Shown: piece after piece, positions 6,864 through 14,958 of the stretch
Numbering within the stretch: the first letter of the stretch is position 1
Layout of the letters: every line of letters begins with the position of its first letter
Assembly (NCBI GenBank): GCA_041481485.1
Contig: JBGPBY010000104.1
Span: 1 to 17,571, forward strand
Source of the DNA: JBGPBY01 sp041481485
Lineage (GTDB): Bacteria > Acidobacteriota > Terriglobia > 20CM-2-55-15
Length of the DNA stretch: 17,571 bases
Reading direction: 5' to 3'
Translations under genes and position numbers: made by a program
The notes under the pieces: model-generated
Seen by the model: only the letters and a program-made list of their open reading frames with translations
Databases searched by the model: none
What the model was told of the DNA's origin: nothing

Positions 6864-8369
6864 CTATGCCACCGCCAGACGCATGATCGCTTCCTGTGTG
6901 CACTGGCTGCGATCGAGAACACCGCTAATGCGCCCGTCGTGCATCACCGCCACACGGTCGCTGTTTCCAAGAATTTCTTCCATGTCGCTGCTGATCATCA
7001 ATACGGCCACGCCGCTGTCTGCGAGCTGACGCATCAACTGATAGATTTCGGCTTTAGCGCCAACGTCAATGCCGCGCGTCGGCTCGTCGAACAGAATCAC
7101 TTTCGGGCCAAGCGAAAGCCATTTGGCCAGCACGACCTTCTGTTGATTACCTCCGCTGAGACTGGATACCTCCGTTTCAACGGAAGGGGTCTTGATTCGT
7201 AGATCTGCGCTCATTTTCCGCGCCACGGTTTCTTCCAGCGATTTCCGAATGAAACCTGCAGCCGAGTAATTCTCCAGTGCAGGCAAGGTGATGTTTTCCC
7301 GCACCGTCATTTCGGTAATCAGTCCAAAACTTCGCCGATCCTCCGGCACCAGATAAATTCCGTGCCGGATTGCATCGTGCGGAGAATTGATCGTCACGGA
7401 TTGTTTTCCAAGAATGACGTTCCCCGAAAGGGGCGGATCCACTCCAAATATCGCAGCCGCCAATTCCGACCTTCCGGCGCCCACCAGCCCAGCCAGACCC
7501 AGAATTTCGCCCCGATGAATTTCCAGCGACACCTCGGACTGCGGATAGCGCCGCGTCCTCATTCCTGTCACGGCGAAACTCACCTCTTCTCCGGGTAGTT
7601 CGGGACTCGTGTAGAAATTCGACAGGTCGCGTCCGACCATCAGACGCACCATTTCGTCATGTCGAATTGCCTGACGTGAAAGGCTGCCTGCATTCCTGCC
7701 GTCTCTCAGAACTTCCACGCGATCCGCCAGCTCTTCAACCTCACTCAGCCGGTGCGAAATATAGATGATGCTGACGCCGGCTGCGCGAAGATCCCGCACC
7801 ACCTGAAACAACCGCCGGGTTTCATTAAGGGTCAGACTGGATGTTGGCTCATCCATTAGCAAGATATTTGCATTCAACGAAATAGCTCGAGCAATTTCGA
7901 CCATTTGTTGATGAGCCGTAGAGAGGTCGCCGACCAGTGTTCGCGGAGAGAGCCGCAGATTCAGGCGGTCGAGAACGGCTTCAGTATCGCCTTCGATGCG
8001 CTTCCGGTCGATAAGCCTGAGGAATCCACGCACGGGCTCTCTTCCAAGAAAAATATTTGCAGCGATATCGAGGGAATCGATGACTTCCAATTCCTGATGA
8101 ATGATTCCAATCCCGAGTTGAGCTGCCTCACGCGGTGAGCGAATGACGACCGGGCGATCTTCGATTCGAATGGTTCCGGAATCCGGCTGGTGAATGCCTG
8201 CCAGAATCTTGATCAACGTGGATTTTCCAGCGCCATTTTCGCCGACAAGCGCAAGAATTTCGCCGCGGCCGGCATGAAGACTGACCGAATCCAACGCGGT
8301 CACGCCGGGGAATCGCTTTGAGATTCCCGACATCTGAAGGGTGTGTGTGGACAATGATGCCGCCGACAC
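6864..8369 (-). CDS. Sugar ABC transporter ATP-binding protein, RbsA-like (two ABC domains)
   Basis: This 501-residue protein is a double ATPase that powers a ribose-type sugar importer at the inner membrane. Domain 1 has Walker A GENGAGKST (43-51), signature LSTAHQQ (149-155), Walker B ILLMDEP (169-175) and the H-loop His206. Domain 2 has a degenerate Walker A, GLVGAGRSEL (294-303, Arg instead of Lys), signature LSGGNQQK (404-411) and Walker B VILFDEP (424-430) followed by TRGIDVGAK. The weak second P-loop is normal for this family. I kept the GTG start at 8369 because the family's first strand (LQMSGISKRFPGV) starts before the ATG at 8333. No clear ribosome binding site is seen. It lies 17 bp after the binding-protein gene. 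Confidence 0.93.
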   Translation of the reverse strand: MSAASLSTHTLQMSGISKRFPGVTALDSVSLHAGRGEILALVGENGAGKSTLIKILAGIHQPDSGTIRIEDRPVVIRSPREAAQLGIGIIHQELEVIDSLDIAANIFLGREPVRGFLRLIDRKRIEGDTEAVLDRLNLRLSPRTLVGDLSTAHQQMVEIARAISLNANILLMDEPTSSLTLNETRRLFQVVRDLRAAGVSIIYISHRLSEVEELADRVEVLRDGRNAGSLSRQAIRHDEMVRLMVGRDLSNFYTSPELPGEEVSFAVTGMRTRRYPQSEVSLEIHRGEILGLAGLVGAGRSELAAAIFGVDPPLSGNVILGKQSVTINSPHDAIRHGIYLVPEDRRSFGLITEMTVRENITLPALENYSAAGFIRKSLEETVARKMSADLRIKTPSVETEVSSLSGGNQQKVVLAKWLSLGPKVILFDEPTRGIDVGAKAEIYQLMRQLADSGVAVLMISSDMEEILGNSDRVAVMHDGRISGVLDRSQCTQEAIMRLAVA

Positions 8370-8386
8370 TGCGCAATGCCGGCCGG

Positions 8387-9370
8387 CTAATTTCCGGTAG
8401 TACGAAGCTTGCTGATGTGATCCGAGTAGTCGTTCACATTCTTCTTCGTGACGGCCACTGTCGCGATGAATTTCTGCTTGCCGGGAGGAATCCCGCTCTT
8501 ATCGCCGGCGAGAATCTTGCTCATGAGTTGGACCGACTGATACCCAAACTCGTAGGGTTGTTGCACGACCGTGCCGTAGATGGCCCCCTCCATGATTCCG
8601 GCAACGGTTGCCGGATCGTCGTCAAAGCAAACGACCTTGATCTTGCCGACTTTCTTTGCTTCTTTCAATGCACTGAGAATTGCCGGGCCGTTGTAATTCC
8701 ACAATCCAATCAGGGCGGCGACATCCGGATGCTTCACGATGGTGTCTGCAGCGTTCGCTTTGGCTCGAACCATATCCGTGTCATCGGTCTTGAGATCGAG
8801 AATTTCTATTTTCGTTCCGGCGAGAGCCTGACGGATGCCTTCGTATCTGTCGATCGCATTCTGCGCGTCGCGCTTGCCCACAAACACCATAATCTTTCCA
8901 CCGTTGGGCAGCGCTTCTTTGATCAGTTCACCGGCCTGCCGGCCGGCCGCGACGTTGTCCGTGCCGATATAGACCATACGGTCGCTGTTTGGCGCGTCGC
9001 TGTCCTGAGTGATGACAACGCCTTTCTTCGCAATATCATTCAGCATTTGCGTTTGATTTGCGGGATCTACCGGACTGATGGCAATTCCGGTGACACCTTT
9101 CGTCATAAGGTCGTCGGCAATGCGGCGCTGATCCCCAGCGGTCCCATCCGCAAGTCGAAACTCGACCGTGACGTTATCCAGTTCTTTGTCTGCGGCTTCG
9201 ACGCCCTTCCTGGCCACGGTCCAGAAATCCGACTGATTGTTCGTGACAAACGCCAGCTTCATGGCTTTCGATCCGCTCCCGGCGTTGCCCGAGCCGCCGG
9301 AATTCGAGCACGCCGCCAGCGCCAGCACCGAAATGAGAATTGCGCGATTCAAAAACTTTTCGAGTCTCAT
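8387..9370 (-). CDS. Sugar-binding lipoprotein of ABC transporter, RbsB-like
   Basis: This 327-residue periplasmic sugar-binding protein delivers substrate to the permease. It starts with a lipoprotein signal: the hydrophobic run AILISVLALAAC ends in lipobox LAAC, giving Cys21 as the lipid-attached residue, followed by a Gly/Ser-rich spacer. The mature part has the fold-type landmarks of this group: LAFVTNNQSDFWTVARKGVEAAD at its start, GIAISPVDP, then YIGTDNVAAGRQAGELI and CFDDDPATVAGIMEG. The ATG overlaps the stop of the MFS gene in an ATGA, with GGAG 8 nt upstream. Hexuronate or a related sugar acid is a reasonable substrate from context, but the ligand cannot be read from the sequence. 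Confidence 0.92.
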   Translation of the reverse strand: MRLEKFLNRAILISVLALAACSNSGGSGNAGSGSKAMKLAFVTNNQSDFWTVARKGVEAADKELDNVTVEFRLADGTAGDQRRIADDLMTKGVTGIAISPVDPANQTQMLNDIAKKGVVITQDSDAPNSDRMVYIGTDNVAAGRQAGELIKEALPNGGKIMVFVGKRDAQNAIDRYEGIRQALAGTKIEILDLKTDDTDMVRAKANAADTIVKHPDVAALIGLWNYNGPAILSALKEAKKVGKIKVVCFDDDPATVAGIMEGAIYGTVVQQPYEFGYQSVQLMSKILAGDKSGIPPGKQKFIATVAVTKKNVNDYSDHISKLRTTGN

Positions 9371-10674
9371 GCGTCGTCTCCGAGATGCAACAGTTCGAGT
9401 CTTGGAACTATTCCATGAATGATTGCCAGAGCGATCAGATACATGGCGCCGGCAATAAAAAATATCGGGCCGTAGGATTTACCGGAAAAATCCAGCCACA
9501 GGCCAATCGCCGGAGCCACGAGCATCCCCCCGATTGCTCCGGCAAATCCCCCGATTCCCACAACTGAGGCCACGGCACGGCGGGGAAACGCATCGGATGC
9601 CATGGTGAACAGGTTTGCGGACCAGCCTTGATGAGCCGCAGCCGCCATTCCAATCAGAATTACTGCCGGCCACAATGTCTTGACGTAGAACACCGACATC
9701 ACGGGAGTCGCCAGAGCCGCGCAGAGCAACATGGCAATCTTGCGTGATCGATTGACAGACCAGCCCAGCGAGGTCATTCCGGAAAACAACCACCCGCCTC
9801 CGATGGAACCGACGTCCGCCATGACATAGATCACAATGAGAGGCAAGCCAAGCGAGGTCAGGTCAACGTTGTAAGCACTTTTGAGAAATCCGGGAATCCA
9901 GAACAGGTAAAACCACCACACCGGATCGGTCAGGAGTTTTCCGACAATGAATCCCCAGGCCGCGCGGTGTTCCAGAATCGTCCCGGCGCGTACTTTTTTC
10001 TGTTTCTCGACGAGACCGTCGGACAGAATATGCGCAAGTTCCGATTTGGAAACCCAGCGATGTTCGCTGGGCTTTCGATACCAGAGCAGCCAGGGAATCA
10101 CCCACAGGATGCCCAGAGCTCCCGTCAGCACAAACGCAGCTCGCCAGCTGAATGTCGTCGTCAACCAGGGCACGGCGAGCGCGGCAACAATCACTCCGAC
10201 ATTCGAACCGCTGTTGAAGATTCCCGTGGCGAGCGATCGTTCCTTCTGGGGAAACCAGTCCGACACGGTCCGGATTGCAGCCGGAAAATTTGCAGTTTCG
10301 CCAACTCCCAACGCAAACCTTGCAATGCCAAACTGCCATGCACTGCTGGCAAGCGCATGACAAACCGAGGCGATGCTCCATATCGTGACGGCGATGGTAT
10401 AGCCCAACCGCGTTCCAATGCGGTCGATGATGCGGCCGGCGATCGGCATCATAACGGCATACGCAAGCTGAAAGGCGAACACGATATAGCCGTAATCGGC
10501 TTCGTTCCAGCCGTATTGTGCCTGCAGTGTGGGCTTGAGAATACTAAGGACCTGACGGTCCACATAGTTCACCGTCGTTGCAAAGAAAAGCAGACCGCAA
10601 ATGAACCAGCGAGCATTGCTGGTAGCAGTGTCGTTTTCAACTGAAGCTGAAGAAATGGCCCGTTCAGTCCGCAC
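9367..10674 (-). CDS. MFS transporter, hexuronate/anion:cation symporter type (ExuT-like)
   Basis: This protein of about 435 residues belongs to the major facilitator superfamily, in the group that includes hexuronate transporter ExuT. Evidence is the start NYVDRQVLSILKPTLQAQYGWNEADYGYIVFAFQLAYA, the loop motif GRIIDRIGTRLGY between helices 2 and 3, and the helix 4-5 stretch ARFALGVGETANFPAAIRTVSDWFP, all typical of that group. About 12 hydrophobic segments can be seen. The GTG at 10674 overlaps the isomerase-like gene by 11 bp; a TTG at 10692 is possible but weaker. The gene is followed, by ATGA overlap, by a complete ABC sugar importer, so one operon encodes two transporter types. Confidence 0.88.
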   Translation of the reverse strand: MRTERAISSASVENDTATSNARWFICGLLFFATTVNYVDRQVLSILKPTLQAQYGWNEADYGYIVFAFQLAYAVMMPIAGRIIDRIGTRLGYTIAVTIWSIASVCHALASSAWQFGIARFALGVGETANFPAAIRTVSDWFPQKERSLATGIFNSGSNVGVIVAALAVPWLTTTFSWRAAFVLTGALGILWVIPWLLWYRKPSEHRWVSKSELAHILSDGLVEKQKKVRAGTILEHRAAWGFIVGKLLTDPVWWFYLFWIPGFLKSAYNVDLTSLGLPLIVIYVMADVGSIGGGWLFSGMTSLGWSVNRSRKIAMLLCAALATPVMSVFYVKTLWPAVILIGMAAAAHQGWSANLFTMASDAFPRRAVASVVGIGGFAGAIGGMLVAPAIGLWLDFSGKSYGPIFFIAGAMYLIALAIIHGIVPRLELLHLGDDA

Positions 10675-11923
10675 GGTGAATCCAGTTCTCAAAGTTGGTA
10701 CGGAACAGCCGGTTCACGTCGCGCTGTACGTCGTCTCGCGTTACGGGACGTCCATCGGAAATCAGAAGTTTGTACGACTGCGCCATTATTGGCCCAATGG
10801 TCCGCCGCGAGTTTCGCCACTTATAGATCACCTGCTCCAGAATACGCGCATCGGAATGCTGAGGGATGAAGCTGGTTCCCAGCATCTCCAGCCGTTCACG
10901 CGTAATCTCTTCCACGATGGACGAATTGTTGAGAAACCACCAGCACCCGAACGGAAGCAGGTTGCGGAACTTTCGGGCAATGACGCACAGTTCGTGCTGG
11001 TTCTCCCGGCTCAACATGCTGACGAGGAATCGATTGTCCGGAAATTCGAGCGCGATGTTCTGGACGGCGCGCATGTCGGCACGGCCCACTCCGTCTCCGG
11101 CGAGACGAAGTGCCGGATTGATTTGCCGCCGCACTCCAATCATTAACGACATGGGAAGATCGAATTCCAGGCAGGATGGCAGAACCGCTTCACGAAACAG
11201 ACGAGTACGGACATCGTCATTCGGAAATTCAAACGTGTCTTCGAGCGACACTGCCATGTACAACGGTTTCATCCGCCGCACCCAATTCGAAAAGAAGCGG
11301 CGGACTTCTTTGATACTGGTTCCGCCGGCATCGGCATCCACAGCATAACCCTGACTCGCCAGTTCCTCATGATGCGACAGCCATTGATTGAGGATTCGAT
11401 CAATCCGCAGAACCGCTGGAAACATGGCATCGGCTTCGATGCCGCTAACCCACAATGCCGCTTCTATCGGATCCAGCGGATCGTTGGTCATCACGGCATG
11501 GCTGATCCCGGCAAGCCGAAATACTCGAGGAATATATTCGCTTAGTTTCTGGGCCCGAAAGAACTCGCGAAGAGGCTCGAGACTTGTGGCGGAAGTATCG
11601 AGATTCAGGGAATTGAGAACTGCGATGACGCCTCGCGCGGCTTCGGAAACCGGAGTGTTCTCGACAAACAGTGTTTTCCAGACCAGATCGGCGCGTTGAG
11701 TCTTGCCGAGCGTCCAGTAATGATCCGGAGTCACGGAAGAGAAGCGGAAAAGTTCCGCTTCGAGGTAGTGATAGGTCAGCAGTTCATCGATGCCCCACAG
11801 ACCGAGGGATCCCAAAGCCGGAGTGAATAGATGGGTATGAATATCGATGAAAGCCGTGGAAGACATGACCTCTTCCACAACCGCATCCATCCGTTCTATC
11901 GCCAATGCGGATTGGGTATTCAT
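10664..11923 (-). CDS. Uronate isomerase-like amidohydrolase superfamily protein
   Basis: This protein of 419 residues resembles uronate (glucuronate/galacturonate) isomerase. That enzyme turns D-glucuronate into D-fructuronate, or D-galacturonate into D-tagaturonate. Visible landmarks are the metal-binding pair FIDIHTHL (His29, His31), the segment GIDELLTYHYL, and a C-terminal run with PFGCWWFLNN followed by GTSFIPQHSDAR. The latter matches the spacing of the AWWFND...GMLTDSR region I recall from UxaC. It is shorter than the E. coli enzyme (about 470 residues) and clearly divergent, so it may act on another sugar acid. I chose the ATG at 11923; a TTG at 11938 is the alternative. No strong ribosome binding site is seen. 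A TATATT lies 13 nt before the ATG. It is the first gene of the sugar operon. Confidence 0.72.
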   Translation of the reverse strand: MNTQSALAIERMDAVVEEVMSSTAFIDIHTHLFTPALGSLGLWGIDELLTYHYLEAELFRFSSVTPDHYWTLGKTQRADLVWKTLFVENTPVSEAARGVIAVLNSLNLDTSATSLEPLREFFRAQKLSEYIPRVFRLAGISHAVMTNDPLDPIEAALWVSGIEADAMFPAVLRIDRILNQWLSHHEELASQGYAVDADAGGTSIKEVRRFFSNWVRRMKPLYMAVSLEDTFEFPNDDVRTRLFREAVLPSCLEFDLPMSLMIGVRRQINPALRLAGDGVGRADMRAVQNIALEFPDNRFLVSMLSRENQHELCVIARKFRNLLPFGCWWFLNNSSIVEEITRERLEMLGTSFIPQHSDARILEQVIYKWRNSRRTIGPIMAQSYKLLISDGRPVTRDDVQRDVNRLFRTNFENWIHRAD

Positions 11924-12032
11924 GTGAAGCGGCAACAATATAGCACAGCGATCGGGTTGGGCTTCGCATTGTCGGGCCGACTTAGGGGGCGGTCTGGAAA
12001 GAAACTCGTTATCATTAAAATTTGTATTGTTT

Positions 12033-12232
12033 CAGCCGCGTTAGCGGCGACAGCAAATAGCCACGGGCGTAAGCCCGTGGAATACCTTGCACCACATTTT
12101 CTGAGCCGCAGCGCGGCGGCAGTTCCCAGTTTTTCAGATCTGTCGCGCCTCCGGCGCTCTGATTGGTTTTGGGATTCTCACCCCCGGCTCACGCCGGGGG
12201 CTATGGGAAACTGCCGCCGCTCCGCGGCTCGG
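12033..12232. repeat. Palindromic repeat array 3 (A and B modules)
   Basis: This fills most of the 330-bp gap between the sugar operon and secD. Module A copies are at 12061-12080 (CCACGGGCGTAAGCCCGTGG) and 12181-12200 (CCCCCGGCTCACGCCGGGGG). Module B copies are at 12033-12053, 12103-12122 and, inverted, at 12213-12232. A further palindrome-like stretch (GTCGCGCCTCCGGCGCTC) is at 12142-12159. The A-to-B link CTATGGGAA(A/T)CT is nearly identical to that in array 1. The segment 11924-12032 holds the likely promoter region of the sugar operon, in which I see no convincing -35/-10 pair. Confidence 0.88.
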
Positions 12233-12253
12233 AATCGCATAGTCCATTTCGCC

Positions 12254-13612
12254 CTACAGCCACAGAGCCCGCCCTCGCCAGAGCGTCCACTCGAATATGG
12301 TCTTTGAGACAAACACCGAGGTAAACAAATTCGAGACCAGACCGATGACCAGCGTCACCGCGAAGCCCCTGACGGCCCCTGTTCCGAATGCAAAAAGAAA
12401 TGCCGCCGAAATCAGACCGGCAAGATGGGTGTCCATTAACGTTCGAAACACACGATGAAACGCGTGCTTGACGACGCTCGCGCCGGCGTTTCCCTCGCGG
12501 AGCTCTTCGCGAATTCGTTCGAATATCAGGACGCTGGAATCAATTCCAACGCCGATGGTCAGGATGATTCCAGCAATGCCCGGCAAAGTCAGTGTGGCGC
12601 GGAAGTATGCCATGGCTCCCAGAAGTATCAAGAGATTCAGGACCATCGCAACAACGGCGTTCAATCCCGCCCATCGATAGTAGAGCAGCATGAACACGAT
12701 GACGGAAATCAGCGCCAGAACCGATGCCTCGATTCCGCGGCGAATGGAATCCGCACCAAGGGAAGGTCCAATCAGTTGTTCTCCACCATCGGCATACTTA
12801 ATCGGGGCAGGCAGTGCGCCGGATTTCAGGACCAGCACAAGGTCGTCCACCTCTCTTGCGCCAAATCCTGCGCCTCCGCCGCGAATGATACCGGAGTCTC
12901 CGATTTCGGTTTCGATCGCTGCGACCGACTGAATTCGATCGTCGAGTATGACAGCCAGCAATCGGCCGATGTTCGTTTTTGTCATTTCGCGGAATCGGTG
13001 AGCTGCTTCCGTCACAAACGTAAATCCGACAGCGGGACGGCCATCTCCATCGTGAGACCGGAAGGCATCCTTCAGATCATTGCCGTAGGCAACTGCATTT
13101 TTTTCGGTTGCATAGCATCGCCCTGAAGCATCGGTTAAAAGCTCAAGACTCTGCGGGACCGCGCCCCTGAAGCGGCGGGCGGCATCGCAATTCTCAAAAG
13201 CACCACCATCTACCAGTCTCAGCTCCAGGACCGCAGTCGCTTTAATGAGGTCTTTCACCCTGTCGATATTGGTGACTCCGGGTATCTCCGTCAGAATCTG
13301 ACTTTTGTTCGGTGGCCCATAGCGCTGGATACTGACCTCTCCGACTCCAATACCGTCCAGCCGCTTTCGAATGACCGAGATCTCCTGATCGACCGTCTGA
13401 CTCCGAATGATGTTTACCTGTGCGTCGTTTAGAGGCTGATCCGCAAGGTCCGCCTCTCGCCGTACCGCGGTGTCCGTAATGACATTCAATACCAACCGAA
13501 CGCCACCACGAAGGTCCAACCCGAGATGGATTCCCAATACAAGAAAGAGTCCGATGGAAAGTCCTGTAACACAAAAGATGATGAGAAAACGCGTACGTAA
13601 TCGTCCGTTCAT
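12254..13612 (-). CDS. secD: Short, divergent SecD-type protein translocase subunit
   Basis: This 452-residue membrane protein matches SecD, which with SecF helps the SecYEG channel pull proteins across the membrane using the proton gradient. Landmarks are GLDLRGG (31-37), VIRKRLDGIGV (80-90), the SGALPAP to IGPSLGADSI stretch (264-290), TLTLPGIAGIILTIG (340-354) and FERIREELREG (364-374). It is shorter than usual (E. coli SecD 615). The residues between the first helix and the first periplasmic domain are compressed. The membrane motif VDANVLI reads IDSSVLI (Asp358 kept), and DANLTTL reads DTHLAGL. GAGGAG lies 5 nt before the ATG. No secF or yajC lies beside it, unlike the usual arrangement, so it may be an extra copy with a special partner. 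Confidence 0.88.
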   Translation of the reverse strand: MNGRLRTRFLIIFCVTGLSIGLFLVLGIHLGLDLRGGVRLVLNVITDTAVRREADLADQPLNDAQVNIIRSQTVDQEISVIRKRLDGIGVGEVSIQRYGPPNKSQILTEIPGVTNIDRVKDLIKATAVLELRLVDGGAFENCDAARRFRGAVPQSLELLTDASGRCYATEKNAVAYGNDLKDAFRSHDGDGRPAVGFTFVTEAAHRFREMTKTNIGRLLAVILDDRIQSVAAIETEIGDSGIIRGGGAGFGAREVDDLVLVLKSGALPAPIKYADGGEQLIGPSLGADSIRRGIEASVLALISVIVFMLLYYRWAGLNAVVAMVLNLLILLGAMAYFRATLTLPGIAGIILTIGVGIDSSVLIFERIREELREGNAGASVVKHAFHRVFRTLMDTHLAGLISAAFLFAFGTGAVRGFAVTLVIGLVSNLFTSVFVSKTIFEWTLWRGRALWL

Positions 13613-13674
13613 AAAGTCTCCTCGATGAGATTTCTGTTTGGAGTTCGAGCCGATAGGAAACGGAAGGGGACGCT

Positions 13675-13989
13675 TTAAATACGCAGAGAAATCAGTAGCG
13701 GTTCATTCCAGGACTCAACCCTCGGACAATCGTCAATCGCACGATTCTTAAACGACGCGTAACTTGAGGAAATGCTCGCGAACGATAGCACGGCATTTTT
13801 CGATTTCGCGGAAATGGGATTCCCATCCGAAGGTATATCGAGCGATGGAATGGAACGCTGAGGAGCGGACATCCCCGAATCGCTCGCAGCATGAGGCGAC
13901 GCCTTGGATTGGCCCGCAAGCCCACCCACCGCGAGCCACATCATCATCGTGACCACGATGATGATGACTGTAAGCGACCGGGAGTTCAT
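13675..13989 (-). CDS. Small exported or membrane-anchored protein, unknown function
   Basis: This 104-residue reading frame begins with a strong hydrophobic segment (VIIIVVTMMMWLAVGGLAG) that can be a signal peptide or anchor. The rest is Ser-rich and polar, and I recognise nothing in it. It starts 7 bp after the LigD polymerase stop and ends 62 bp before secD, filling an otherwise empty gap. There is no Shine-Dalgarno sequence; instead TATAAT lies 6 nt before the ATG. The signal segment's DNA contains a perfect 12-bp inverted repeat. It could be a small real gene or a chance reading frame; the signal peptide and snug spacing favour a gene. Confidence 0.5.
   Translation of the reverse strand: MNSRSLTVIIIVVTMMMWLAVGGLAGQSKASPHAASDSGMSAPQRSIPSLDIPSDGNPISAKSKNAVLSFASISSSYASFKNRAIDDCPRVESWNEPLLISLRI
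13939..13966. repeat. Perfect 12-bp inverted repeat, CATCATCATCGT/ACGATGATGATG
   Basis: The arms 13939-13950 and 13955-13966 are exact reverse complements around the loop GACC. They lie inside the hydrophobic segment of the small 13675-13989 gene, about 20 bp after its ATG. In its mRNA the hairpin would sit near the ribosome entry point. It may also simply reflect the Ile/Met codon run. Confidence 0.7.
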
Positions 13990-13995
13990 ACGTGG

Positions 13996-14001
13996 ATTAT
14001 A
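13996..14001 (-). promoter_or_regulatory. Candidate -10 box (TATAAT), leaderless arrangement
   Basis: On the minus strand TATAAT is followed by 6 nt and then the ATG at 13989, the same spacing as before pheA. It overlaps the stop codon of the LigD polymerase gene. If active, it would start a leaderless transcript for the small exported protein and possibly secD. I see no clear -35 box. Confidence 0.4.
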
Positions 14002-14935
14002 CGGCCGAAATCAATGTTTCTGAAGACAGCGCTGAGAGTGACGGGAGTCTCTGCTTCAATGAAAGTACGGGTTCAAACAGGTCTCCCTTGCTCTTGACTC
14101 GCTTGAGGAGGGATTCAGATTCAAATTGAATGCTCGTGGCGGACTTGCTCTTCACCGCTTTTCGAACTTCTTCCCAGGCCAATGGTGTCGAAACCATGGG
14201 GCGATCCGTCGCACGCAACGAATAGACATTCACTGTGGTCTTGTGACTGTCGTTTTGACTCCAGTCCACAAAGACTTTTCCTTTTCGCAGACTCTTCTGC
14301 ATTTTCGAAACGATGGACTCCGGCGTCTGCCGTTGCAGAAGCTCCGCCACCGCGTGCGCGAATGGCTTGGTTTTCTCGTAGGTTACTGCAGTGTTCAATG
14401 GGACATAGACCTGGAGCCCTTTCGAACCCGAGGTCTTTGGGAAACAGGTCATTCCCAGATTTTCAAATATTTCCTTGAGACGGAGTGCGACGTCGCAACA
14501 CGAGAGAATGTCGGCCGGCGCACCGGGATCCAAATCGAAAGCGATGACTGTGGGACGCTCGAGTGCTCGCGCCTTATGCAGAAACGTATGGAGTTCCAGG
14601 TCTGCAAGATTGGCGGCCCACACCAAAGCCGGAAGGCTGTTCAGCAAACAATAGGAGATATCACTGCCTTCGGAGCGAGGTACATTCGTCGTGGTCACCC
14701 ACTGCGGATGCGGTGGACAATTCTTTTCGTAGAAAAAGAAACCCTCCACACCGTCCGGATAGCGTTTCAACGTAATCGGGCGATCTTTCAAGTGGGGAAG
14801 GAGAAGAGGGGAAATGCGAATGTAGTAATCGATGACCTGCCCCTTTGTGAATCCTCCCTTCGGATACAGGACCTTATCGATGTTCGACACTGGAACTGGC
14901 TTGCCTCCAACGTCAAGCTGTACTCCCTTAGACAT
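13997..14935 (-). CDS. ligD: LigD-type polymerase/primase domain protein (end joining)
   Basis: This 312-residue protein is a stand-alone LigD polymerase domain (archaeo-eukaryotic primase fold). It fills gaps and adds nucleotides at broken DNA ends during non-homologous end joining. The metal-binding residues are present: Asp134 and Asp136 in FDLDP and Asp224 in VFVDWSQN. The nucleotide-binding loop is TSGSKGLQVYVPL (168-180), where the position often held by His is Gln175. The N-terminal segment SNIDKVLYPKGGFTKGQVIDYY is typical. I chose the ATG at 14935 because GGAGGTGG lies 7 nt upstream. The longer reading frame from 14989 only translates the repeat at 14959 (GGHRPPLQW). It is the third gene of the Ku operon. 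Its order after the phosphoesterase-ligase gene mirrors the domain order of Pseudomonas LigD. Confidence 0.93.
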   Translation of the reverse strand: MSKGVQLDVGGKPVPVSNIDKVLYPKGGFTKGQVIDYYIRISPLLLPHLKDRPITLKRYPDGVEGFFFYEKNCPPHPQWVTTTNVPRSEGSDISYCLLNSLPALVWAANLADLELHTFLHKARALERPTVIAFDLDPGAPADILSCCDVALRLKEIFENLGMTCFPKTSGSKGLQVYVPLNTAVTYEKTKPFAHAVAELLQRQTPESIVSKMQKSLRKGKVFVDWSQNDSHKTTVNVYSLRATDRPMVSTPLAWEEVRKAVKSKSATSIQFESESLLKRVKSKGDLFEPVLSLKQRLPSLSALSSETLISAV

Positions 14936-14942
14936 CAAGTCG

Positions 14943-14950
14943 CCACCTCC
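14943..14950 (-). promoter_or_regulatory. Ribosome binding site deciding the LigD polymerase start
   Basis: GGAGGTGG on the minus strand, 7 nt before the ATG at 14935. It rules against the upstream GTG at 14989 that would read through the repeat. Confidence 0.85.
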
Positions 14951-14958
14951 ATTTTCCC

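Noticed and set aside
6858..6903. GTG at 6903 as the permease start
   Set aside because: It would overlap the ATPase gene by 40 bp and add a polar extension; the ATG at 6855 places the first membrane segment near the N-terminus.
8318..9418. Long + strand open frame (366 codons) opposite the sugar-binding protein
   Set aside because: It is a mirror of the binding-protein gene, with no domain and no ribosome binding site; the minus-strand gene has a lipobox and conserved family motifs.
12033..12232. CRISPR array
   Set aside because: The repeats are palindromic modules of differing sequence in alternating orientation, without uniform spacers and with no cas genes nearby.
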